NCBI GenBank assembly: GCA_016722505.1
Contig: JADKJH010000007.1
Location: 1 to 64,000 of the forward strand
Length of the DNA: 64,000 bases
Origin: Holophagaceae bacterium
Lineage (GTDB): Bacteria; Acidobacteriota; Holophagae; Holophagales; Holophagaceae
Reading direction: 5' to 3'
Shown piece by piece: positions 31,854 to 41,146 of the stretch (the stretch's first letter is position 1; every line of letters starts with the position of its first letter). Both the position numbers and the translations under genes were made by a program. The notes beneath the pieces are model-generated. The model did no database searches. It was not told the DNA's origin and saw nothing but the letters and a program-made list of their open reading frames with translations.

Positions 31854-33194
31854 GTGCAACGACCTGGGCTGATGAGCACCGAGCATTTCGCAGCAAGGAC
31901 CGCACAGGCCTTCGATGCCTGGCGCACCGCTCCACGGCATGCGCGGCGGTCGTTGATCGGGCTTTGGCGGGAGCGCATCGCGGTGTCGGTAGATGAACTT
32001 GCGCGGCTCATAACCCAGGAGACTGGCAAACCCATCTCGCTTTCCCGCGGGGAGCTACAGCGCGGACTCATCACGCTTCGGGCCACAGAAGACGCTATCG
32101 CCGCGTTTGGCGAGGAAATTGTTCCCTATGACCTGATGGCGGGATCCCAGGGTTGCCTGGCTAGACTTCAGCGGCTGCCTCGAGGCCCGGTGCTGGCTAT
32201 CACGCCTTTCAATTTTCCTGTGAATCTGGCCTTGCACAAACTCGCCCCGGCCATTGGCTCCGGGTGCAGCGCGGTCTGGAAGCCCTGTCCTCAAGCACCC
32301 CAGACTTCGCGACTCCTGTTCGATACCTTTGAAGCGGCCCGGACCGAATTCAACGCCCCGGACCATCTGCTGCAGCTCGCGGATATCCCACCGGATGAAG
32401 CCGAGGCCTTGGCGCTAGACAAGCGGATCAGGGTGGTGAGTTTCACCGGGAGCGACCGTGTGGGCCTGCATTTGAAAAACATCCTCGGTGGCAAACCCTT
32501 GATCCTCGAAATGGGGGGTAATGCGGCCGTGGTGTTGGACGCAGGCATTGATGCCGTGGCCGCCGCAAAAACCCTAGCCCAGGCTGCCGTGGCGGCAGCG
32601 GGCCAAAGTTGCTGCAAGGCCCAGCGATTTTACGTCCACGAAGATCTTTGGGATGCCTTTGCCACGGCCTTCGTGGAAGCAGTAAAAGCCCTTCCCTGTG
32701 GCGATCCCATGGATGAGGCCACCGTGGTGGGCCCCTTGATCGACGAGGCCACAGCCATGCGCCTGGAGGCATCGCTGGACCGCGCCATCCAGGCCGGAGC
32801 TACTGTGATGCTGCGTGGCGAGCGGATCGGTACGCTGCTGCCACCGGCCATCCTTACGAATGTTCCCGAAAGCGATCCGCTGCAATGCGATGAACTCTTC
32901 GGCCCCATAACCGTGCTGACAAAGGTCGCGACTTATGAAGAGGGCCTTGGGCTGGCGGCTGCTACGCGCTTTGGTTTACGGGCTTCGGTCTACACGCGGG
33001 ATTCAGGCCATGAGCGACTTGCCGAAGAAAAACTCCATGCCGGTTGCCTGCTGTTCAATCTACCGCCCACTTTCCGCATGGATGCCGCTCCCTTCGGTGG
33101 TTTAAAGGCTTCAGGGCAAGGATTGGAAGGCCCACGCTGGGCCATGGAATCCTTCACCGAGCCGAGGATGATTGTTCGGGGACCGGTGGTGTGA
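31854..33194 (+). CDS. Aldehyde dehydrogenase family protein
   Basis: NAD(P)-dependent oxidation of an aldehyde to an acid. Motifs: LPRGPVLAITPFNFPVNLALHKLAPAIGSGCSAVWKP (in part; N169-type Asn and cofactor Lys), VVSFTGSDRVGLHLK, LEMGGNAAVVL (general-base Glu), and GQSCCKAQRFYVHE with the nucleophile Cys. C-terminal FRMDAAPFGGLKASGQG is the usual closing motif. 446 residues; slightly short of typical. The start is GTG 31854 with GAGG nearby, or ATG 31872. The substrate is not evident. Confidence 0.93.
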   Translation: MQRPGLMSTEHFAARTAQAFDAWRTAPRHARRSLIGLWRERIAVSVDELARLITQETGKPISLSRGELQRGLITLRATEDAIAAFGEEIVPYDLMAGSQGCLARLQRLPRGPVLAITPFNFPVNLALHKLAPAIGSGCSAVWKPCPQAPQTSRLLFDTFEAARTEFNAPDHLLQLADIPPDEAEALALDKRIRVVSFTGSDRVGLHLKNILGGKPLILEMGGNAAVVLDAGIDAVAAAKTLAQAAVAAAGQSCCKAQRFYVHEDLWDAFATAFVEAVKALPCGDPMDEATVVGPLIDEATAMRLEASLDRAIQAGATVMLRGERIGTLLPPAILTNVPESDPLQCDELFGPITVLTKVATYEEGLGLAAATRFGLRASVYTRDSGHERLAEEKLHAGCLLFNLPPTFRMDAAPFGGLKASGQGLEGPRWAMESFTEPRMIVRGPVV

Positions 33195-33347
33195 TTGGGC
33201 GGGCATCCAGATTTATCAAGTAAGTGGTGTGCGCCAAAAAAGGTTGTGTGCGATCTGTAAGGCTTTCGGTTGTGCGGCAGATGTCACTTTCCAGCCATGA
33301 ACCCGTTCTGGTTCGCTATGCACGGCTCCATCGGTCATCATGGAAGC

Positions 33348-34025
33348 ATGGCACTCGCAAATGCGTGGATGAATCCTTGGTTCAAACGGCTCATCAGATT
33401 GGGGCTCTTGATCACGGTGCTCATTGGCTGGAAAGCGATTTGGATCTACGGTCCCCGCCTTGTGGGCAGTGCCACCGGAAAGACGAATGCGGCACCAGCG
33501 ATCTTCAAGGTCCACGCAAAAATTCTGCTGAAATCCACCCTTGGATATCCGCGCCAGGTGGAGGCCTCCATCCCCGCGCCCGAGACAGGGTCGAATGCTT
33601 CCGCCCAATTGCAGCTCATGAAGTTTTGGGATGGCAAGAACTGGGGCCCTGAGGCGCTTCGGACCGGCCATGTGGAGGGGCATTCATTAAAGATCCCCGC
33701 TGGCCAGCTGGTTTTCATGGAAGTGCTCGATGTCACACCCGCAAGGGACTACAACGGTCCTGTGATGTGCCAAGTGGATTACCGGGTGCGATGGGACTTT
33801 GACGAAACCGCGAGAGATCTGTTCGCGAAGCGGCAGCTCATCAATTTACGCCCTCCGAAAGGCCTGGGAAGCAGTACGCCTGGGCAGGAGCTTTCCAAGC
33901 AAGTCACGCTGGAGCGCGTGGCATGGTGGGGGCCTCAGTGGATTCTGCAAGACGCCGCCCAATGGCAGGCGGCAGAACCCGGAAAACCATCCGAAGGCCT
34001 GGCTTGGCTCCCATGGCTTTTTTAA
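33348..34025 (+). CDS. Membrane-anchored hypothetical protein
   Basis: A 225-residue protein with one N-terminal membrane segment (RLIRLGLLITVLIGWKAIWIYG) and a soluble part outside (ILLKSTLGYPRQVEASIPAP, GPVMCQVDYRVRWDFDETARDLFAKRQL). No known domain recognised. The start is uncertain; ATG 33348 or 33369 (MNPWFKR). It is followed 15 bases later by another unknown gene and then pta, so it may be in the same transcript. Confidence 0.6.
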   Translation: MALANAWMNPWFKRLIRLGLLITVLIGWKAIWIYGPRLVGSATGKTNAAPAIFKVHAKILLKSTLGYPRQVEASIPAPETGSNASAQLQLMKFWDGKNWGPEALRTGHVEGHSLKIPAGQLVFMEVLDVTPARDYNGPVMCQVDYRVRWDFDETARDLFAKRQLINLRPPKGLGSSTPGQELSKQVTLERVAWWGPQWILQDAAQWQAAEPGKPSEGLAWLPWLF

Positions 34026-34040
34026 AGTCCCGAGGTCGCT

Positions 34041-34388
34041 ATGGCACTCTCCTTTCCCTTTCAGCGCGGACAACTGGTGGTGGTGGTGGTGACTGCGCCC
34101 CGGCAGAAAATCTGGGGCAGGATCCTGGGGCTTGAGACCGCGGGAATCGCTGTGCGTGGCATTGACCTCGCTCCCTGGGAAGATGTGCTGAATCTGGTGA
34201 ACCGAGGGCATTCGGACCAGGTGGCTCTGGATACGCGCTTCTTCCCCATGCACCGCATCGAGCAGATGTATCTGGATGAGGCCAGCTCCGGCGTACCAAG
34301 CCTGGGCGAGGTGTTCCAAGAGCGGACGGGCCTGGATCCCATGGAATTTCTGGCGGATCTGGATGTGCCGCGGAGGAAAAGGAGATGA
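34041..34388 (+). CDS. Conserved hypothetical protein, 115 aa
   Basis: A soluble 115-residue protein with an opening beta-rich part ([33 protein letters not shown]) that looks like an Sm/RNA-binding-type barrel pattern and a short acidic and basic end ([13 protein letters not shown]). Function unknown; similar short proteins sit beside metabolic genes in related genomes, to my memory only. Its stop overlaps the pta start by four bases, so translation is probably coupled to pta. Confidence 0.75.
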   Translation: MALSFPFQRGQLVVVVVTAPRQKIWGRILGLETAGIAVRGIDLAPWEDVLNLVNRGHSDQVALDTRFFPMHRIEQMYLDEASSGVPSLGEVFQERTGLDPMEFLADLDVPRRKRR

Positions 34389-35395
34389 ACGCCAATTACG
34401 AGAACTGGATGGCCGCGTTCCGCCAGAGGGCCAAGGCGCTGGCGAGTCATATCGTATTGCCCGAGGGGCGTGATGACCGGACGCTAAAAGCCGCTGCCAC
34501 ACTGCATTCCATGAACCAATGCAAGATCACCCTGCTCGGTTCTCCCGGCTCGATATCGAAGCGCGCGCATGCATTGGACCTGGACCTGAGCGGCATTTCC
34601 ATTCTGGATCCGGATAGCGATGAGCTGAGCGGTGAACTGGCGGGAGCTTTCTTTGAAGCGCGGCGCCACAAGGGCATCACCGAGTTGCAGGCCCAGGAGG
34701 CATTGCGGGAGCCCCTGTGGTTTGGCGGCATGATGGTAAGGCAGGGCCTGGCGGATGGATTCGTGGCGGGTGCATTGAACACCACGGCTGAGACTGTGCG
34801 GGCCTGCCTGCAAACCTTGGGTCCAGCGCCTGGAATCAAGACGGTTTCCAGTTGCTTCCTGATGATCCATCCAAATGAAGCGTTCGGTGAGCGCGGGGGG
34901 CTCATCTTCAGCGATTGCGCCGTGGTGCCGGATCCCACCGTAGAGCAATTGGCCGATATCGCCCAGGCGGCGGCCATGAGCGCCCGCCGGATTCTCGGCG
35001 TAGAACCCCGAGTGGCTTTTTTAAGTTTTTCCACCAAAGGAAGCGCCGAGCATCCCAGAGTAGAGAAAGTGCGTGCGGCTCTTGAGTTGCTGAAGGCGCG
35101 GGTCCCTGGGATTTGCGCGGATGGTGAATTGCAGATGGACACGGCTCTCATTCCGAAAATCGGTGCAAGCAAGGCACCAGCCTCAACGGTTGCTGGCCGG
35201 GCCAATGTGCTGGTCTTTCCTGATCTCGATGCGGGCAACATCGCCTACAAGACCGCCGAAAGACTTGGCGGTGCCGCAGCTCTGGGACCATTGCTTCAAG
35301 GCCTTTCAAAACCTGGCAATGATTTGAGCCGGGGTTGCACCGAAAGCGACATCGTGGATGTCGTGGCGCTGACGATTCTGCAAGGCGCGACATGA
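34385..35395 (+). CDS. pta: Phosphate acetyltransferase
   Basis: Interconverts acetyl-CoA and acetyl phosphate. A 336-residue enzyme: [18 protein letters not shown] (N-terminal), [34 protein letters not shown] (in part), [32 protein letters not shown], and the closing [34 protein letters not shown] region, all typical of the PTA_PTB family. It is the single-domain type. The ATG overlaps the preceding stop. With ackA, 650 bases downstream, it forms the acetate pathway. Confidence 0.95.
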   Translation: MNANYENWMAAFRQRAKALASHIVLPEGRDDRTLKAAATLHSMNQCKITLLGSPGSISKRAHALDLDLSGISILDPDSDELSGELAGAFFEARRHKGITELQAQEALREPLWFGGMMVRQGLADGFVAGALNTTAETVRACLQTLGPAPGIKTVSSCFLMIHPNEAFGERGGLIFSDCAVVPDPTVEQLADIAQAAAMSARRILGVEPRVAFLSFSTKGSAEHPRVEKVRAALELLKARVPGICADGELQMDTALIPKIGASKAPASTVAGRANVLVFPDLDAGNIAYKTAERLGGAAALGPLLQGLSKPGNDLSRGCTESDIVDVVALTILQGAT

Positions 35396-35424
35396 GTAGC
35401 AGGTAGAAAGCCAATGAGAAGACG

Positions 35425-36024
35425 ATGATTGACCAAAGCTCCTTGAAAAAATTCGCGATCTTCATTTCAGGCGGTGGCGGCAACGCTTTGAATCTGGTGC
35501 GGGCCTGCCGGGAAGGCCGGATCCGTGCCGAACCCGTGCTGGTGGTGGCCTCGAGGGAGACGGCGCCAGGAATCCTCAAACTGAGGAATGAAGGGCTGCT
35601 GGTGGCCGTGCTAGACCGCAAGGATGCAGGAGATGATGCAGCGTATTCAAAGGCCTGCCTTGGTGTCGCTGAGGCCTCTGGCGCGGAATTCATCACCCTG
35701 GCTGGGTGGTTGCGCAGGCTCGTCATTCCACCGGAATGGGAAGGCCGGATCCTCAACATCCATCCAGGGTTGCTGCCTCGGTTTGGGGGCCCAGGCATGT
35801 ACGGCCTGCATGTCCATCGCGCCGTGCTGGCTTCAGGTGAAAAGGAATCCGGCTGCACGGTCCACTTGGTTGATAACGAATTGGATCATGGGCGGAAGCT
35901 CGCGGAAAGCCGTGTTCCAGTGATGCCTGGCGATTCCCAGGAATCGCTGCAGCAGCGGGTCTATGCCGCAGAAATGGAGCTCTATCCCAAGGCAGTGGCG
36001 GAATACCTCAGTCAATCCAATTAG
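35425..36024 (+). CDS. purN: Phosphoribosylglycinamide formyltransferase (PurN)-like protein
   Basis: Transfers formyl from 10-formyl-THF to glycinamide ribonucleotide in purine synthesis. The motifs FAIFISGGGGNALNLVRACREG (N-terminal nucleotide loop, in part), EFITLAGWLRRL, ILNIHPGLLPRFGG (catalytic Asn-His) and SGCTVHLVDNELDHG (catalytic Asp) are intact. 199 residues, a normal length. Unusually, it is placed between pta and ackA. 29 bases separate it from pta and 17 from ackA, so all three are probably one transcript. Confidence 0.92.
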   Translation: MIDQSSLKKFAIFISGGGGNALNLVRACREGRIRAEPVLVVASRETAPGILKLRNEGLLVAVLDRKDAGDDAAYSKACLGVAEASGAEFITLAGWLRRLVIPPEWEGRILNIHPGLLPRFGGPGMYGLHVHRAVLASGEKESGCTVHLVDNELDHGRKLAESRVPVMPGDSQESLQQRVYAAEMELYPKAVAEYLSQSN

Positions 36025-36041
36025 TTTTTTTAGGAGCACCC

Positions 36042-37208
36042 ATGCTCGTTCTTGTTCTGAACTCCGGTTCCTCGTCCCTTAAATTCAATCTTTTTGATAT
36101 GACGAATGAATCCCTTCTTCTGGATGGAATGGCGGAACGCATTGGCGTGGATGGTTCCTTCCGCTGGAGCGCTGGGAAGGATTCCGAAACCAGGGAACTG
36201 CCTATGCCGGATCACGACACTGCGCTGCACGCAGTTTTGGATGTAGTCACCCGGATCGTTCCAAAGGGTAGGCACATCAATGCAGTTGGCCATCGTGTGG
36301 TGCATGGTGGGCCGAAATATGGTGAAAGCATGCTCATCACCGATGAAGTCCTGGCGGACATCGAAACCTATGCCCTTTATGCGCCGCTGCACAATCCTCC
36401 CAATGCTTTGGGAATCCGCGTGGCGCGCCACGCCTTCCCCGATATTCCCCATATCGCCGTTTTCGACACGGCCTTCCACCATTCCATTCCCGATTACGCC
36501 CGCATTTACGGAATCCCCTTCGAGTTGAGCCAGAAATACGGCATCCGGCGCTATGGATTCCACGGCAGCAGCCATGCCTTCGTGGCGGCTCGCACGGCCA
36601 TCCTGCTGGCCAGACCGCTTCGCAGCTTGAAACTGGTCACCTGCCATATCGGCAATGGCACCTCGGTTTGCGCGGTGCTCCAAGGCCACAGCATGGACAC
36701 CAGCATGGGCATGACTCCGTTGCAAGGCGTCATCATGGGGACCCGCTGCGGTACGCTGGATCCGAGCATCGTGGACCTGCTCATCGAGAAAGAACATCTC
36801 GATTACCACGCGATCACGGACCTGTTGAACAAGAAGTCCGGGCTCCTGGGAATCAGTGGCGTATCAAGCGATTTCAGGGAGATCGAGATGGCCGCGGATG
36901 AAGGCAACTTGCGGGCAACCCTGGCGAGGGATCTGCTCACGTATGATGTGCGGAAATTCATCGGCAGCTACATCGCGGTGTTGGACGGTGTGGATGCCAT
37001 CACTTTTACTGCTGGCATTGGAACCAACAGCCCCCGGTTGCGCGCGGAGGTCTGCCGCCACCTGACCTATCTGGGTCTAGAACTGGATCATGAAGCGAAT
37101 ACCACGGGAACCGGCGAACGCCTTATCTCCACGCCCGCATCCAAAGTTGCCGTGGCTGTGGTGCCCACCAATGAGGAACTGATGATCGCCAGGGAAACGG
37201 TGAAGTGA
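36042..37208 (+). CDS. ackA: Acetate kinase
   Basis: Converts acetyl phosphate and ADP to acetate and ATP. The start motif VLVLNSGSSSLKFNL, the substrate Arg/His segment AVGHRVVHGGPKYGES, FDTAFHHSIP, YGFHGSSHAFV, the catalytic-site segment THIGNGTS-like CHIGNGTSVCAV, and the closing ITFTAGIGTNSP are all present. 388 residues. A good Shine-Dalgarno (TTAGGAGCACCC) precedes ATG 36042. Last gene of the pta-purN-ackA unit; it converges on map. Confidence 0.96.
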   Translation: MLVLVLNSGSSSLKFNLFDMTNESLLLDGMAERIGVDGSFRWSAGKDSETRELPMPDHDTALHAVLDVVTRIVPKGRHINAVGHRVVHGGPKYGESMLITDEVLADIETYALYAPLHNPPNALGIRVARHAFPDIPHIAVFDTAFHHSIPDYARIYGIPFELSQKYGIRRYGFHGSSHAFVAARTAILLARPLRSLKLVTCHIGNGTSVCAVLQGHSMDTSMGMTPLQGVIMGTRCGTLDPSIVDLLIEKEHLDYHAITDLLNKKSGLLGISGVSSDFREIEMAADEGNLRATLARDLLTYDVRKFIGSYIAVLDGVDAITFTAGIGTNSPRLRAEVCRHLTYLGLELDHEANTTGTGERLISTPASKVAVAVVPTNEELMIARETVK

Positions 37209-37223
37209 AAGTTGATGGATGTG

Positions 37224-37364
37224 AGTGTCGAGTCAAAAAGTCAAAAAGTTAAAAAGTTAAAAGTCAAGAGTCGAGAGCAGCATCGATGACCGCTCTTGGG
37301 CTCATCACCCATCGCCCACTGCTATGGCCCACGTTCAACCCATAGCCCACAGCCCAAAGCCTGT
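37224..37364. repeat. AGTCAAAA/AGTTAAAA array and AGCCCA-type low-complexity stretch
   Basis: 37224-37279 repeats the AGTCAAAAAGTTAAAA pattern found at 18153. Then, up to the map stop, come loosely repeated words such as CATCGCCCA, GCTATGGCCCA, CATAGCCCA and CAGCCCAAAGC. Similar words occur at 23396-23433, 41870-41986 and 50800-50850. The nature of both families is unknown. Confidence 0.8.
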
Positions 37365-38159
37365 TTACAGCCCATCCTCCAGCTCGAATTCCGGATCCGG
37401 AATCGAGAGGATGTCCGGTCCATCTTTCGTGATGGCTATGGCGTGTTCGAATTGGGCGCTTAGTCCGCCATCCTGGGTCCGCACGGTCCAGCCGTCGGAT
37501 TCGACAATGCACTTCTGGGAGCCTGTATTCAGGATGGGCTCGATGGTGATGGTCATGCCGGGTTCCATTCGGAAACCTGTCCCCGGCCTTTGATCGGCGT
37601 AAACCACTTGGGGATCTTCGTGCAGATCCCGGCCGATGCCGTGGCCGATGTACTCGCGCACGATGCTGTAACCGCGTTCTTCCGCGAAAGTCTGCACCGC
37701 GGTGGCCATGTCGCCCAATCGCAAACCAGGCCTGCACTGCTCAATGCCCACGAACATGGCAAGTTGCGTCGTCTGGATCAGCAACTGCGCGGCCTCGGAT
37801 ATCTGGCCCACACCCACGGTTAGGCAGGTATCGCCGTTGTAGCCATCCAAGCGGCAGCCGCAGTCAATGGCGATGACATCGCCTTCCTGAAGGATGTAAT
37901 TCGTAGGAATGCCATGAACCACTTTGTCATTCACCGAAGTGCAAAGCGTCCCCGGAAATCCGTGGTAGCCCTTGAAATTGGGCACTGCGCCATTCTTGCG
38001 GATGTAGGTTTCGGCGATCTTGTCCAGTTCCAGAAGGCTCACACCTGGTTTGGCTGCCCTGGCCGCCGTCCGCAGCGCATTGGCCGCCAGCCGCCCCGCT
38101 GTGCGGAGTTTTTCGATCTCTTTGCGGCTTTTGTAACGGATTTGTTCGCGGTAAAGCAA
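37365..38159 (-). CDS. map: Methionine aminopeptidase, type I
   Basis: Removes the initiator methionine from new proteins. Metal ligands and neighbours are visible: VVHGIPTNYILQEGDVIAIDCGC (His and Asp), NGDTCLTVGVG (Asp), IGHGIGRDLHEDPQV (His), GMTITIEPIL (Glu) and SAQFEHAIAITKDG (Glu). 264 residues; no N-terminal zinc extension. The ATG is at 38159. It converges on ackA. Confidence 0.96.
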   Translation of the reverse strand: MLYREQIRYKSRKEIEKLRTAGRLAANALRTAARAAKPGVSLLELDKIAETYIRKNGAVPNFKGYHGFPGTLCTSVNDKVVHGIPTNYILQEGDVIAIDCGCRLDGYNGDTCLTVGVGQISEAAQLLIQTTQLAMFVGIEQCRPGLRLGDMATAVQTFAEERGYSIVREYIGHGIGRDLHEDPQVVYADQRPGTGFRMEPGMTITIEPILNTGSQKCIVESDGWTVRTQDGGLSAQFEHAIAITKDGPDILSIPDPEFELEDGL

Positions 38160-38284
38160 GGAAGGCTCCTGAGTCTCAGTGTAACTGGTCAGATGGCACT
38201 TCGCCGCAAGAATGGCTGTTGCATAGGCTCCGCGTATTACAGCTACAAACCATGCTCATGAGCCGAGAGCTCATGGCCCGCCGC

Positions 38285-39283
38285 CTACATGAACATCGGC
38301 AAGAAATAGCGCATGATGGCGGCGGATAGGAAGGCGCAAGTGGGAATGGTCAGCACCCAAGCCACCAGGATGTTCCCCGCCACACCCCAGCGCACGGCAG
38401 ATACGTTCATGCTGGCGCCGACTCCCATGATGGCGCCGCTGATGACGTGGGTGGTGCTCACGGGAATGCCGAAATGGGCGGTGGTGAAAAGCACGATGGC
38501 GGCCGATGTTTCTGCGGCGAAACCGTGGATGGGCTTCAGTTTCACGATTTTCGTACCCATGGTCTTGATGATCTTCCACCCGCCGGATGCCGTGCCGAGC
38601 GCCATGGATGCGGCACAGGCGATCTTCACCCAAAGAGGCACGTCCACATGGGCGCCATGGGCTTCCAGCTTGCCATAGGTGATCAGGGCCAAAGCGATGA
38701 TGCCCATGGATTTCTGCGCATCGTTGGTGCCGTGCGTGAAGGCCATGGCTGCGGCACTGACAAGCTGCAGCTTGCGGAAGCCCAGATTCACGCGATTGGT
38801 GGCCATCCGGCGGCAGATCCACAGGATGCTGACGATCAGGATCATCGCGATGAAAAAGCCGACCACCGGCGACACCACCAGGAAAATGCCCACTTCTTTC
38901 AGCTTGGTGGTGTACAAGGCGCTACGTCCCGCATGGGCGACCACGGCGCCTGCCAAGCCGCCTACCAGCGCATGGCTGGAGCTGCTGGGGATGCCGAAAT
39001 ACCAAGTGATAAGGTTCCAGACGATGGCGGCGATGAGCGCGGACATGACCACAGCCGGCACCACGATGGCTGGATCCGCTATGCCCTTGGCGATGGTGGT
39101 GGCCACCTCGGTGCCCAGCAGGGCCCCGACGAAATTCAGGACCGCCGCCATGAGAATGGCATTGCGGGACGAAAGCACGCCTGTGGATACCACCGTGGCG
39201 ATGGCATTGGCCGTGTCGTGGAAGCCATTGATGTAATCGAAGGCCAGGGCCAGGGCCACAATCATGATGAGCGCGATCACCAT
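38285..39283 (-). CDS. Inorganic phosphate transporter, Pit family (copy 1)
   Basis: Low-affinity metal-phosphate/proton symporter in the inner membrane. The two homologous halves each carry the PHO4 signature: DYINGFHDTANAIATVV at the N-terminus and AMAFTHGTNDAQKSMGIIAL in the middle; FGIPSSSSHALVGGLAGAVV and FGIPVSTTHVISGAIMGVG are the paired hairpins. About ten membrane segments, 332 residues. It follows the DUF47 gene by three bases on the same strand. A second pair, further upstream, has a more diverged Pit. Confidence 0.93.
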   Translation of the reverse strand: MVIALIMIVALALAFDYINGFHDTANAIATVVSTGVLSSRNAILMAAVLNFVGALLGTEVATTIAKGIADPAIVVPAVVMSALIAAIVWNLITWYFGIPSSSSHALVGGLAGAVVAHAGRSALYTTKLKEVGIFLVVSPVVGFFIAMILIVSILWICRRMATNRVNLGFRKLQLVSAAAMAFTHGTNDAQKSMGIIALALITYGKLEAHGAHVDVPLWVKIACAASMALGTASGGWKIIKTMGTKIVKLKPIHGFAAETSAAIVLFTTAHFGIPVSTTHVISGAIMGVGASMNVSAVRWGVAGNILVAWVLTIPTCAFLSAAIMRYFLPMFM

Positions 39284-39286
39284 GGG

Positions 39287-39934
39287 CTACGCGTTCCTCA
39301 TGACGGTGCTGCCCACTACCTGCGCCACTAATTTGATGTCATCCGTGGCTTGCTCGAGGATGTCCAGGATCTCCTTCCACTTGATGAGCAGAATGGGATC
39401 CTTGGGCTCCTCGAAGATCTGGGCCAGAGCGGAGTGGTACACGGCATCTGCCTGGTTTTCCAGGGCATGGACATGGCGGATCCGGCGGCTGATCTCCTTC
39501 CCGTCGGACATGGTGCGGAGGCTCTTGATGAGCTGCACCACCTCCACGGCGCCCTCCACCGCGAGACTGCTGAGTTCCATGGCTGCCGGTAGCACTGTTT
39601 CGATGCGGTAGAGCACGAAGCGCTCGGTCACCGCGTCCAGATGATCCACCACATCATCCAGACAATGGGCCAGCTCCATGATGTCCTCCCGCTCTATGGG
39701 AGTCACGAAAGTCAGGTTCAGCCGGTCCAGGATGTCGTGGGTTAGCTCGTCGCCTTTATGTTCCAGCTCTTTCATTTCTCGCCGCAGGTCGGCCCAGGTG
39801 GACATACCACCAGTCCGCAGGGCTTGATCGAAGAATTGGGCTGAGGCCAGCACGTTGGCAGCGGCCTCATCCAGCAGATCGAAGAACACCATTTCACGTG
39901 GCTTCAGCCAGCGCATGACCGCATTGAGACTCAT
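39287..39934 (-). CDS. DUF47 (PhoU-like) protein, Pit partner, copy 1
   Basis: A helical cytoplasmic PhoU-related protein (YkaA/TIGR00153 type) that accompanies Pit transporters. Visible parts: MVFFDLLDEAAANVLASAQFFDQAL, KELEHKGDELTHDILDRLNLTFVTPIEREDIMELAHCLDDVVDHLDA (in part) and HALENQADAVYHSALAQIF, with the acidic metal-binding pattern of the family. Start ATG 39934 (MSLNAVMRWL) is preceded by GGAG at a good distance; the ATG at 39958 lacks one. It differs from copy 2 at only five residues. Confidence 0.9.
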   Translation of the reverse strand: MSLNAVMRWLKPREMVFFDLLDEAAANVLASAQFFDQALRTGGMSTWADLRREMKELEHKGDELTHDILDRLNLTFVTPIEREDIMELAHCLDDVVDHLDAVTERFVLYRIETVLPAAMELSSLAVEGAVEVVQLIKSLRTMSDGKEISRRIRHVHALENQADAVYHSALAQIFEEPKDPILLIKWKEILDILEQATDDIKLVAQVVGSTVMRNA

Positions 39935-39972
39935 CACAACTCCATTCCAAGCAAACACACCTAGTTTGCCGT

Positions 39973-39990
39973 GTGAACAGAATGTGACAA
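39973..39990 (-). promoter_or_regulatory. Possible Pho box upstream of DUF47-pit copy 1
   Basis: On the minus strand TTGTCACATTCTGTTCAC lies 39 bases before the DUF47 start. TTGTCAC and CTGTTCA resemble the CTGTCAT half sites bound by PhoB. At the same place in copy 2 the sequence is TTGTAGCCTCCCGTTCAC, with both halves changed. A PhoB-like gene lies 2 kb away. Suggestive only. Confidence 0.4.
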
Positions 39991-40041
39991 AGAAGTAAAA
40001 AAATAGAGTGGGGACTCTGTAATTTCTTCACCTTAAAGGAA

Positions 40042-41133
40042 TCAAGGCCTGGATATCGCCCGAGCAGGAGCTTTAGAGGGATTTACAACCTGGATCTGGG
40101 CCGAGCGGGGATTGACATTAAGGCTGGGAGCGACAATCACGATTGCTTTGTAAAAACCCATGGCCAACAGAGCACTCACGGGGATGGTGAGAAGCCATGC
40201 CATGAAGATGTTTCCAGCTAGGCCCCAGCGCACCGCAGAGGCATTCATGCTGGTTCCTACGCCCATGATGGCGCCACTGATGGAGTGGGTTGTGGAGACG
40301 GGAATACCGAAATGCGCAGTGGTGAATAGCACAATAGCTGCTGCGCTTTCCGCCGCGAATCCATGGATGGGCCTCAGCTTGGTGATCTTGTGGCCAAGGG
40401 TCTTGATGATCTTCATGCCGCCGCCGGCAGTGCCCGCGCCCATCATGAGGGCCGAGCCGACCTTTACCCAGAGTGGTACGGGCACATTGCCTACCCAGGG
40501 AGGTAGGAACCCATAGGTGATAAGGCCAAGACAGATGACTCCCATGGCTTTTTGGGCGTCGTTTTGGCCATGGGTGAAGGCCATGGCGGCCGCCGAAAGA
40601 AGCTGCAATTTGCGGAAGGCGAAGTTCACTTTGCGGACTCGCATGCGCCTGACGATCCACAGGATGGAGATGATAAGGATTGCAGCGACCAGGAATCCGA
40701 GGGCAGGGGAGATCACGATGAAGGCGCCGATCTCGCGCAGCTTGGCCCATTTGAGGGCCGTGACTCCCGCGTGGGCAATCACCGCTCCAGCCAAACCACC
40801 CATCAAGGTATGGCTCGTGCTGCTGGGGATCCCAAACCACCATGTGAGTAAGTCCCAGAGGATGGCGGCCAAAAGGGCCGCGATGATGACGGCTGGCACC
40901 ATCTGCGAACTATCCGCAAGCCCCTTAGCGATGGTGGTGGCCACCGAGGTGCCCATGAGGGCCCCGGCGAAATTGAGCGTCGCCGCCATGACAATGGCGT
41001 ATTTGGCAGGCATCACACCTGTGGATACAACGGTGGCGATGGCATTGGCTGTGTCGTGGAAACCGTTGATGTAGTCGATGCACCAGGAAAACAGGACGAT
41101 GGCGATCAGCGCCAATGGGATGAATTGAAGCAT
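40042..41133 (-). CDS. Inorganic phosphate transporter, Pit family (copy 2)
   Basis: A 363-residue Pit-family transporter with the same landmarks: DYINGFHDTANAIATVV, FGIPSSTSHTLMGGLAGAVI, AMAFTHGQNDAQKAMGVICL and FGIPVSTTHSISGAIMGVG. It has a longer N-terminal segment and a C-terminal tail (SAQIQVVNPSKAPARAISRP) missing from copy 1. It is clearly paralogous but diverged (roughly two-thirds identical by eye). Located 13 bases after the second DUF47 gene. Confidence 0.93.
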   Translation of the reverse strand: MLQFIPLALIAIVLFSWCIDYINGFHDTANAIATVVSTGVMPAKYAIVMAATLNFAGALMGTSVATTIAKGLADSSQMVPAVIIAALLAAILWDLLTWWFGIPSSTSHTLMGGLAGAVIAHAGVTALKWAKLREIGAFIVISPALGFLVAAILIISILWIVRRMRVRKVNFAFRKLQLLSAAAMAFTHGQNDAQKAMGVICLGLITYGFLPPWVGNVPVPLWVKVGSALMMGAGTAGGGMKIIKTLGHKITKLRPIHGFAAESAAAIVLFTTAHFGIPVSTTHSISGAIMGVGTSMNASAVRWGLAGNIFMAWLLTIPVSALLAMGFYKAIVIVAPSLNVNPRSAQIQVVNPSKAPARAISRP

Positions 41134-41146
41134 GGGGTCCGTGTCC

